From Marthasterias glacialis (Eukaryota; Echinodermata; Asteroidea; Forcipulatida; Asteriidae): a stretch of DNA of 64,000 bases. This document shows positions 1-9,329 of the stretch, piece by piece. Every line of letters begins with the position of its first letter. The first letter of the stretch is position 1. The position numbers were made by a program, and so were the translations under genes. Where the stretch lies: the NCBI GenBank assembly GCA_911728455.2, contig OU452222.1, positions 22,206,559-22,270,558 of the forward strand. The letters are read 5' to 3'. The notes under the pieces are model-generated. The model had not been told where the DNA came from, searched no databases, and worked only from the letters and a program-made list of their open reading frames with translations.

Positions 1-2760
1 TATCACAAAAACTTGGTGTTCGGGAACAAGTAATGCATTGCTTGCAAACACGATGAGTTAATACACACAACAACGTATGAACAAACGGGTTACAATAAGT
101 GTTGTAGTAACATATTTGAAACTTGTTACCAGAGGGTATTTTTTAATGTAATGATGTCATCAGTTTTAAACTTGAAAATGCCGCAAGAGGGTCAAATACC
201 AACTCACACACTGAAATCATGTCCAAAACTTGTTTTATACTGACCACTGAGGTAAAAATGATGGTTTTTAAATATTTTCACCTTCAACTTATGGTCTGAA
301 CAGCAAGTGAAAGTCAAATTGGGGTCCTTTCTTTGAGACATTTCACAAGTTTGCAAAGACCTTTGCAATGATGTAAAGGCCTACTTTGCAAAAATCCATT
401 GTGTACTTCAGGAGTTATAATTTTTTTAAATATTAAATGTTGATTTATTGTAATTTGACACCTGATGAGGTCCTGATGATGTCATTGTTCAAGTTCGACT
501 TCAGGTTGAGGTTTAAATATATGCAAAGTTTCAGGTTCATTTCAAAAGAACTAGACATTGAGAGTTTGTGCACAAACTCACGATGTTTGGTTGAACGCAA
601 AGTGATGACGTAATTTATAGCGGGGTTATTATCGTGTAAGTGGTTGCTTCGTTCACTCTCCACCATCAATGGGTCAACGACTGAAAGTTTAGCTTTGTTG
701 ATTTTTATTATTGCATTTTTAAGAAAGCAAACCACAACTTCGGATTTTGACTAAACTTGATGACGACGTTATAAGTCGTACAGTACGTTGTCCGTGAACA
801 CCGTCAAGTAATAAGATGTAATAGCCCCATGTATGCGTCTTTTCATGCAACGTTTGAACGCTTTATGACGGTATTCTTTCATGCAACAGTCGTATGTAGC
901 GAATGGTCCGTGGCTAATGACTTGACTTACATGTTTTCTTGCTTAATATGCATAAATGCAGCTGTATATTGCATAAGCATCAGTTTCTATAGAGACAGAT
1001 GAGATTTCACCGATACGGTGTTGTCATAACGCATAGGATGAAAGATGTATGATGAATATTCATATATTATGATTCTTAACCAATGAGAATGCTCCGTTCA
1101 ATTTTGGTAGCAAGTTCATTGCTTGAGTATAAAGCTGAGTACAAGTTATTCAAGTCTGTAATTTGAGCAAAACACCCACATATTGGGATCGAGGGTGAAC
1201 ATACCGTCCCCGCAGCTATAGGACTGTGTGCTCAGCACAATGCGGTGTGGGCGAATGTAAGACCGCTCATTACAGACTTGATTTCAAGTCTAGATTTTGA
1301 CAAGAAGTAAAGGTCAAATTGGGTTACACTCAATGTAACACTTGAAATTAGTTCAAAAGTTTTCTGAAGATGAATCAATCATCAACAAACCACAATTGCG
1401 GTTCTTCAAATATGATTTTTTGAAAAATTATATTTGAACTTCCAGTTTCCACCAAAAGTAAAGGTCAAATTGGGTCACGCCTTTTGTAAGATTCGTAAAA
1501 TGGTTAAAGGGCTTTCAGATGACATAAAGATTATTCATGTACTCGTTTTGGAAACAAAGATATTACATTTTTGAAATGTGAAGCTTAAACTTCCAGTTTC
1601 GACCGGATGTAAAGGTCAAATAGGGTCAGATAGAGTTGCACAGTACTTGAAGGGCTTGCATATGGTTCAAAGTTATCATGTGTAACTGGTTCCCCAGATA
1701 TGATTTTTTGAAATATTAAATGTTGATTTAATGTAATGATGTCATCAATGACGTCATCATCCGAAAAAAATTCAGTTACATCTACAGTAACGTCTAAGGT
1801 AACAGTAAGTTTCAAGTCTGTACCACGTTTAGTTGATGAATTATGAATTTACTATCTCTGAAATTTCAATTTCCGTTTCAACCGGAAGTCAGGGTCAAAT
1901 GGGGTCACATCTTCTAGAAGATTTGTAGAATGATTAAAGGACTTTCAGATGAAGTAATGATTATTAATGTATTTTGTTTTGTTGAGAAATCATTTTTTTG
2001 AAAAATGAAATTTCAACTTCCGGTTTCAACTGGAAGTCACAGTCAAATGGGGTCACACACTTTGTAACATGTGCAGAGTAATTGAAGAGCTTTTATATGG
2101 TGCAAAAATCTTGTTTGTAACCTTTACGGTTCTTCAGATTTGAATTTTTGAAATATTAAACGTTGATTTAATGAAATGACGTCATCATCCAGAAAAAGTT
2201 GCAGTTTCATCTGCACAGTAAGGTTTAAGGTAATAGTAAGTTTCAAGTCTGTACCTCGTTTAGTTAATGAACTATGCATTTATTATATGTAAATTTCAAC
2301 TTCTGGTTTCGACCGGAAGTCAGGTCAAATGGGGTCACACATTGTGCAAGATTTGTAGAGTAATCAAAGATCTTGTACATGTATGCAACATTTACGGTTC
2401 TTCAATTTTTGAAATATTAAACGTTGATTTAACAAATTGACGTCATCAATGACATATTCTTTTACGACCAGAAGACAAGGTCAAACTGGTATCATGTCTG
2501 TGCAAAAGTTTGAGCAGGCTAAACGATCTTCAAACTGACATTTAAATTTTGACAATATGATTAGCAGTTCTTGAATTATGAATTTTTGCAATTTTCAACT
2601 TCCGGTTCTGACCGGACGTAAAGGTCAAATGTAGATCATTCCAAGAGGTTTCGTGTTGTGCAATAATCTTGAACGTAGCATTTGTGGTTCTGAAGATATG
2701 AACACCTAACAAAAACTCGAACAAAAACAAGAGGTGTTAGGCTAAGCCCGAACACCTAAA
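1..2760. repeat. Diverged array of ~150-bp repeat units
   Basis: A unit containing 'gaagt.a.ggtcaaat.gggtcac' followed by 'gtaagatt.gtagaatgattaaagg.ctttcagatga' recurs about every 151 bp, with some double-length (~278 bp) spacings. Copies of the ggtcaaat word lie near 1312, 1463, 1614, 1890, 2043, 2321 and 2622, with weaker copies near 190 and 310. Many units carry CRE-like TGACGTCATC words (1738-1765, 2175-2190, 2440-2455). No coding sequence is supported. Part of 750-1290 is not repeat-like and contains nothing I recognise beyond a short inverted repeat at its right end. Confidence 0.6.
1150..1290. other. Short inverted-repeat segment inside the repeat array
   Basis: The words 'caagtctgtaat' and 'attacagacttg' face each other about 120 bp apart, enclosing a GC-richer segment with smaller stems (ctcagcac, ccgcagctat). 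It interrupts the ~150-bp array, so it could be an inserted small element or a structured RNA. I cannot match it to a known RNA family. Confidence 0.3.
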
Positions 2761-2860
2761 ATTGCAAAATAAACATCAAAACTCCCTTTAGTGGCAGTTT
2801 CTTGAATCAAGAAGATTTTGGTTCAAATGAGTGAAGTAGTCTGTCTTAATGAGAGACAAT

Positions 2861-3618
2861 AGACCGATTGAGCAACAATGTTGACGTGCGGTCACGTGAC
2901 CTCCTATTGGGTATAACGCCATACAGCTGATGGCAAATTACGTGTAAAGAGATGACACAGAGTGAGTACGAAAACAGTCGATTTTACTTTTGTTAAATGA
3001 TAAATTAGTTAATCAGCCCCTTTATTTAAAGTAGTATGTTGTGGCATTAATTTAAATCACATCTCTGATTAATTTAACAGAATTCTACCAAAAAGAGTTT
3101 TTTTTAGCCATGCACTAACAGTGTCGGACGACTATTGTGTTGCCACCCATAAAAAGCACTGTAAAAAAACGATAATCAATGTTGGAAAAGTGAGCATTAT
3201 TACCTAGCCTTGCAGAATTTCAAATAGGCAAAGGAATCACACAGTTTTGGAAAGCAATTTCTTTGGAGGATTTCAGCTTCAAAACTTTGAAATTTTTTTG
3301 TTGAAAGTGTATGATGATCGCGGTCGTCTGGCCTAACGTTCCGTCGTGCACTGTACACATCGTGCACATTTATACGGTACTTTTACAATTTTCAAGACTT
3401 GCTGGAACTGTCCTTACTGGCTTTATTCAGCCACTTGAAGGTCTCTGGTACAAACTCTGGAATATCTTTCACAGATTTCGAGCAAGAAAAGCCTCGATCT
3501 AATAAACTAAATGCATTAATCATCGTGTACTGTACCACACTTTCCTATGGAGGATGTCGTGTGTGTTTACATTTTATACCCAGAAGTGGTCACGTGACGC
3601 GGATCGCGCAATCGGTCT
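2861..3618 (+). mobile_element. Complete copy of a 758-bp non-autonomous inverted-repeat element ('D element')
   Basis: The ends are AGACCGATTG and CAATCGGTCT, with GGTCACGTGACC-like palindromes a little inside each end. No transposase ORF is present. Partial copies occur elsewhere: a split copy between 24212 and 28093, 32220-32510 (inverted, right half), 39053-39433 (left half) and 63691-63857 (right end). This full-length copy sets the boundaries. No convincing target-site duplication is seen; AAT/ATT outside the ends may belong to the terminal repeat. 'D element' is my label, not a known family name. Confidence 0.65.
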
Positions 3619-3726
3619 ATTAGACTATAATTGAAAGGAGAACACATATTGTAATGTTTCCTCTTTAATGCAAAAACAATAATCTAAGGCAAGTAATAGG
3701 TGGGTACAAAGTAAACATTGACTCAC

Positions 3727-3985
3727 CTGTCAGGTGATAGACAGAGATGAAACCCAGACCAAACCTGCCAACCTTTGTGAGTTCATCAGCTTTTCCACTC
3801 TGTTCAGGATGTTGGATGTTATACCAGTCTGGTTGCTTAAATACGGCATCATTGTAAGCATACAGGGCTGGACCTTGGAACTGACCAAGCTCACTTGTCC
3901 AGAGATTATTCTTAGAATGTTCTGATTTATCAAACAAGAAGATCACCTTCTTTGCCTCAGCATCATCAGCATTTTGCACAAGTTC
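3727..3985 (-). CDS. Locus A exon 3: ATP-binding core of first sacsin module
   Basis: This 259-nt exon has acceptor TTTTTACAG and donor CAG|GTGAGT. It encodes the ELVQNADDAEAKK N-box and the GRFGLGFISVYHLT glycine-rich motif, both intact. It differs from locus B exon 3 by about four residues, mainly HSKNN versus HSKDQ. Such high similarity next to poorly matching introns suggests recent duplication, gene conversion or strong constraint on the exon. Confidence 0.88.
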
Positions 3986-6900
3986 CTGTAAAAAGTGGAA
4001 CATAATGTCATCACAGAATAGGTAAAATCCACATAACCATTTCCCATAATTATACTACACAGTAACTTGGGTAAGTAAGAGGTCTGGATATTTCATTTTG
4101 GTGTTTTTGAATTGATAGGTTTGAAGATTCTAATAATTTAAGAGAAGCATTTCTTATGTGTCAGAATCTTTTAGGTGTCCCATTTTCAAAATGGCAGTCA
4201 TTTTGCACAATGATACTACACAGTTACTTGGGTAAGTAAGAGGTCAGGTCGAAAATTTTCATTTTTGGTGTGTAAATAGGTTTATAAGATCTGAGTGCGC
4301 AATAAAACATGTTTTTTGAGTGAGACTTTTAGCATAACGATAAGACACTGTACCCTGGGAACTAAGAAGTATTGAATCTACATTTTGAGGGCTAAATAAA
4401 GATGTGAAGGGTCTCTAACAGCTAATGAATAGCCACTTTTTGGGCAATCGTTCTAAAATGGTGGCCAGATATCTTACAGTACTGGCTGTCATTTTGCGTA
4501 ATGATAATTCACTATAACTCAGGGAGTGAGAGGTCTTTAGAATCTTTATTTCGGTGCCTATTTGTATTTGTAAAGGGGAATTTTCAAATATTTAAGACTT
4601 TCAAAGGTACTTTAGCAATTTCTATACTGCTGCCCTTTTTTAGATTTAAGAAATGGAGAGCTCAATATTTTTTGACAAAGGAACTCCATATAAAGAAGAT
4701 TAATTGCTCAGAATGTGGGGGCCAGGGGAGACTGAGGAGTGAGTTTGGACACCGGATGTGAGAGATGCATTGGCCAGGTTGAAGAGGCCAAAAAGGGTAC
4801 CGAGAAGTAGATAATTGGTCTGTCGATATACAAGTGAATTGAATAATAGTGAGGATTTGGGAGCCAAAGTCCCCCATGTCGAGTTATGTCCTCTAGTAAC
4901 GTCAGCCTTGTTGGTTATGTTTATGGTCAACATACTTTTGGTGTTGTCTTGTCGGTTTTCTGGTTATGTTTTGCTAGTTTTCTTTCTTGCTCACCTAAGA
5001 CTTCAAGAGGTTGCCTTATCAGAGCTTGAAGGTTTTATAAAGGGGGGCATCCTTTAACGACATCACTAGCATGTTAGACCACGTTTTCAAGGTGTTTTAA
5101 AGTGTTTCACCTGTAAGATACTTTTGCGCAGACCCAAGTGCCCATGCTTCACTGTTCTAAGACGGTCGATGTAGGAGCCCAGACTTGGGTTATGAAGTCT
5201 AATATATAAGATTTTAGACTAACAAGCTCCAGCATAAAGGACATGTGAAATGGCGGTTCAACTTATTTCAAATTAAGAAATGTATTTTAAAGCGCACATT
5301 TTTTCATGCAGATATTTCTAATAAATATTTAAAAATTTTCAAGTACCAACCCCGCCCCTCCAATGGGAGTATTAATTTGCATAAACATAAGCAAACTTGT
5401 AATGTAAGGTCGGGAGTTTCTGTTGCCTGCGCATAACCTGACTGTATGCTGGCTAGAGTCACCGCGAAAATTGGTGTTCAGAGCTTGAAGGTTTTATGAT
5501 GGCTGTAATTAAAACACACCATCTTTGGTCATCAAGCAACCAGACTTTAGTCAGAATTTGCCTCCCGCATAAAAACAATTTTCCTGCAACTACCTCCAGT
5601 TGTGCTACATATTAAATTCAAATAAAACAGTTTTTAGGAAAGAACCAAAAATCTATCATAATTTTATTGTTAAATCAACTCTACATGTTTAACCATAGAA
5701 CAATTTTGGTGATTTCGAAATATTGAAACATGTCAGACCATTTTTCTTTTTTGGCAAATTTACCGTCATGTCTGAACACCTAGTTTGTGTGTAGACCACA
5801 AAAAGTCTAGTTAATAACCATTTTTCTGAGGGCCAACTAATCGGATAACAGAGTGAAGTCCATGTAGGAAGACTGTCATGCCTGAGTTTACCTTCATAAA
5901 ATCCTTTTGATGTTACAGTATGTAGCAGCGTNNNNNNNNNNNNNNNNNNNNNNNNNNNNNNNNNNNNNNNNNNNNNNNNNNNNNNNNNNNNNNNNNNNNN
6001 NNNNNNNNNNNNNNNNNNNNNNNNNNNNNNNGTAGTGAAGACACTTTCTTTGGGGGGGTGGGGGTGGGTGGGAGGGGGGAGTTGGGGGATGTGTGGAAAC
6101 CTAAATTTGCCGAGTGACATTACCAAATGAAAGTAACAGTGCATTGACAAGGGACCCACCTACATGATGGGGTTCGGGGGCGTAGCCCCTGATCGCTCGT
6201 GAGGTTTTTCAGTGATTCAAAGGTTTAAAATGGCCCCCAGATGCAGAGCATTAGACGACTCATATCAGAAATGCAAACCAATTTTTTGATTCGGGACAAA
6301 TCCCCTACTTTTGGAGTTTATAGGGGCAACTTCTTACAGGGGTCCAGGGGCGAATTCCCCAGATTTGTAGTTTTTTTCAGGGCTGAAAAAAGGCTGTCAA
6401 GTTGCCCAACATTATTTGGACATAATAAACCCTGCCCTCCAGTGACCATTATTTGTCCTTTCCTTCACTCAACTCCATGTCAGAGTTTTGAAATCACCAT
6501 CTATAATCTCCCTCTATGGGGACGAGGGACATACCTTAAGTATCTGTCCTCCTTCTGGATACTTGTCAAGAACTCTCTTCAGGTAAATGTGAAGAGGCGG
6601 CAGTTTCTGTCCAAAATCATCATCTGCATTAACAGAGAAATAAAAATATTCTCTAATCTAATACTCAATACAGGACAGTCGGTTTTGAAGTGGAATTGCC
6701 CAATCAGTTACAGGTGGGATAAAGATGAGCAGCCATCCAACTGGTAAACCAGTGATCCAGCAGCAGGGTAGTGATTCTTTCCCCTAAACACTGCCAAAAA
6801 CAGGTTCTATCATCCTCTTTTCCCTTTATAAAAAAACACTAAACAAGTTTAAAGAAATAAAAATCACCAAAAATTATTTTAAAAAAAGTGATAAGATAAC

Positions 6901-7705
6901 AAAGGACCATATAGGATCAAAACTGGTAACCCTCCACACTGCAATCAGTAGACTATCAAAGTACGCCACAAAACAGCTTGAATACATTATGAAAGGCAAA
7001 CGTACCACCACACATGCGCAAAAGCCTACTTTACTAAAAGGGTGGTTTGGGAAAAAAAATTGCAGGCAGGTACTCATGCCGGCTGGCAAAGCTGTGGTCC
7101 AGCAAGCAGCCGGGAATGCATGCTGGCTGGCAAACCAATGATCCAGCAGCCGGGGGTGCCTATGGGCTGGTAAACTATTGATCTCGCAGCCGGAGATGCA
7201 TGCGTTGGCAAACCAATGATCTAGCAGCCGGAGATGCATGCTGGCTGGCAAACTAGTGATCCAGGAGCCAGAGATGCCGACTGGCAAACCAGTGATCAAG
7301 CAGCCAGGGATGCAAGCCGGCTGGCAAACCATTGTTCCAGCAGCCGGAGATGCATGCCATCTGGCAAACCATGGGGATGAATGCCAGCTGCTGGTAAATC
7401 AATGATCCAGCAGCGGAGGATGCATATGCGCCAGCTGGCAAACCAGTGATGCAGCAGCTGTGGATGTATGCCGGCTGGTAGATCAGCAGCCGGGGATGCG
7501 TTCCGGATGGTAAATCAGTGATCTAGCAGCCGGAGATGGATGCTGGCTGGTAAACCAGTGATCTAGCACCCGGGGATGATTTCAAAGTGATATTGAGGCT
7601 CAATTTATTGGAGGTCATGATATGAATGGGGGGCACGGTCCTTATTGAGTCAGAATTTAAATTAACTTATATGTATATATACTTACCATCACTGGAGTCT
7701 GCCAT
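3727..7705 (-). CDS. Sacsin-like gene, locus A: exons 1-3 only; giant exon not in window
   Basis: Whole-locus entry. Exons are 7687-7705, 6535-6623 and 3727-3985, with the same lengths, phases and GT-AG sites as locus B exons 1-3. All three are open. The last exon ends with donor CAG|GTGAGT, but no matching acceptor with sacsin coding sequence is found down to position 1. In locus B intron 3 is 2.7 kb, so here it would have to exceed 3.7 kb, and the giant exon may lie beyond the left edge. Intron 2 contains the 100-N gap. Either this is the 5' end of a complete third gene or a head-only duplicate. Confidence 0.8.
4040..4570. repeat. Degenerate ~150-bp repeats in locus A intron 2
   Basis: The phrase 'atgatactacacag.aacttgggtaagtaagaggtc' occurs near 4050 and 4209, with a more diverged copy near 4500 (spacing 156 and about 2 x 146). 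The rest of intron 2 from 4570 to 5931 has no gene or repeat I can support. Confidence 0.45.
5932..6031. other. Assembly gap (100 N)
   Basis: The run is exactly 100 N, the conventional size for a gap of unknown length. It lies in locus A intron 2 between exons 2 and 3. A G-rich tract (6046-6085) abuts its right side and probably caused the break. Distances across this intron are therefore not reliable. Confidence 0.99.
6535..6623 (-). CDS. Locus A exon 2
   Basis: This 89-nt exon is nearly identical to locus B exon 2, with Lys for Arg in the DFGQ(K/R)LPP segment. The acceptor has a good pyrimidine tract ending in AATGCAG and the donor is GTATGT. The flanking intron 2 sequence (about 6430-6534) aligns with locus B on both sides of the transposon at 58706-60099, so this locus preserves the uninterrupted state of that intron. 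Confidence 0.85.
7070..7580. repeat. Minisatellite, ~40-bp unit, about 12 copies, in locus A intron 1
   Basis: The unit is roughly 'ggctggcaaaccagtgatc' plus 'agcagccggagatgcatgct', repeated imperfectly with 37-44 bp spacing. One outlying unit is found near 6736-6775. Open frames across it on the minus strand are products of the repeat, not genes. Confidence 0.85.
7687..7705 (-). CDS. Locus A exon 1 (19 nt, start codon)
   Basis: This copy of the MADSSD micro-exon has one synonymous change (TCC for TCA in a Ser codon). The ATG context is strong, and the donor GTAAGT follows directly. The upstream ~1.3 kb (to about 8960) aligns with sequence upstream of locus C exon 1, so it may hold the shared promoter, but I recognise no TATA box. 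Confidence 0.75.
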
Positions 7706-8960
7706 TGTCGGTTACTGCTATATATGATGACTGCTGTATGCACAACAACTGTATTAACTGTAGTACATCATTTCCTGTTGTTGAAACAACAAAATAAACA
7801 ATTGACTCGAAATGAACTATTTGGGGGTTTACACTTCTAGCCTCCTGGGATGGGTACGTTCATGCCTACTATATAGAAAAATGGTTTTTTTTTTGCACGC
7901 TAGAAACACTGCTGAAGCACTATCCATCATGCACTGTGTTGTCCTTCCCTCCAATTATTATCTGTCCAGAAGATTCAAACTTAGGGAAATTGTTTTTTTT
8001 TTCTCGAAACTGTCAGGGGAGTAGATATTAGCCCAATCCTCTTTAATGGGGCCTAATCTTATTTTTCTTTCTCTATTTAAGTTACTGAAATTGAAAAAAA
8101 TAAAAACAATAAAATAAAAAACATCCACAACTTTTACATAAATTGATGACGAGATCATCGTACCCATTTCTTTAAACTTATTTTTCAATGATACAAACTG
8201 ACTTTGTTATAAGATTTAACATATGGCAAAATAAATGGATTATACACCATTTAAAATTTGGTTTTGAAATTTTAAGTCTAAATTTCAATTTACTTGCAAT
8301 ACAAAATAATACAGTTTTAAAAATATGATGTTGTTGAGAATGTTGGGTATTTTTGCAATGCCTAATCAATGTGTGCATAAATTATTCCAAAATTGCTGCA
8401 ATTCTCAACTATGTTGTGTATCATTTTCAATTAGGCCTACTTAGCAAAATGGAATGTCATCATACAAATCACCATGGCAATACTCAGAACTATCTTAAGA
8501 TGAATCTTAGTGTTTTGTGAAATCGGGCCCAAGTAGATAAAATTTCCAGGTCTTGAGCAAGAGGTCAGACAGCTGCCCCCATACCATTTTAGGATCACCG
8601 AGTTGCCCTTGGATACAGCTTTGAAGATTGCAAGCCTGTTAAAAATACTGTGGACAGGAACTGTTCATGTCACAGGCATGGTAATGTGTAAACATGGGCA
8701 AGTTGCTTTTTACAAGTTTTTTTGTCTCATTAAAACTATGCCAATATGTTATTTTCTGTCCAGTTAGCATTTTTCCCTATTTGCCAAAAACTAGTTATGT
8801 GGGTAATCTGACTGAAGAAGGAAACTGTATCTAAAGAGGTCCAGTCACTGCATTTGATGGCATTGTGCAATGGCTTTGATTTCTCATGTATTTTTAATTG
8901 TGCAAGTTTGATCACAGCTCTTTGGTGAGATTTTAAGGCTTTATGTCCAAATTAATGGGT
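7706..8960. other. Upstream region of locus A, shared with locus C
   Basis: No gene is seen. The segment 7706-8060 and the segment 8790-8960 align with 23480-23700 and 23720-23880 next to locus C exon 1. The retention of this block before two sacsin first exons suggests it contains the promoter. No TATA box or initiator could be placed with confidence. Confidence 0.4.
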
Positions 8961-8972
8961 GTGGCTTGATCA

Positions 8973-9320
8973 CCAAGGCATATAAAAGCATATAAATACA
9001 CTGAGCCACAGCTGCAGCCGTAGCCACAGTCAAGGCATATAAAACCATAGCAGTACACTGAGCCACAGCTGCAGCCGTAGCCACAGTCAAGGCATATAAA
9101 ACCATAGCAGTACACTGAGCCACAGCTACAGCCGTAGCCACAGTCAAGGCATATAAAACCATAGCAATATGCTGAGCCACAGCTGCAGCCGTAGCCACAG
9201 TCAAGGCATATAAAACCATAGCAATACACTGAGCCACAGCTGCAGCCGTAGCCACAGTCAAGGCATATAAAACCATAGCAATATGCTGAGCCACAGCTGC
9301 AGCCGTAGCCACAGCCCCCA
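8973..9320. repeat. 57-bp minisatellite, five full units plus a partial one
   Basis: Units start at 9001, 9058, 9115, 9172, 9229 and 9286 with exact 57-bp spacing and only a few substitutions. Each has CTGAGCCACAGCTGCAGCC and CATATAAAACCATAGC. Because 57 is a multiple of three, two minus-strand frames stay open and mimic proteins of a 19-residue repeat; these are artefacts. A single unit survives at about 28243-28310 in the paralogous region upstream of locus C. Confidence 0.9.
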
Positions 9321-9329
9321 AATCAGACA

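Noticed and set aside
1..2760. CRISPR-like array
   Set aside because: Units are long (~150 bp), diverged throughout and lack the short constant repeat / unique spacer pattern; the sequence is animal.
6874..7441. Minus-strand frames rich in GLPA and SAAGSL-like repeats
   Set aside because: They are translations of the ~40-bp minisatellite in locus A intron 1.
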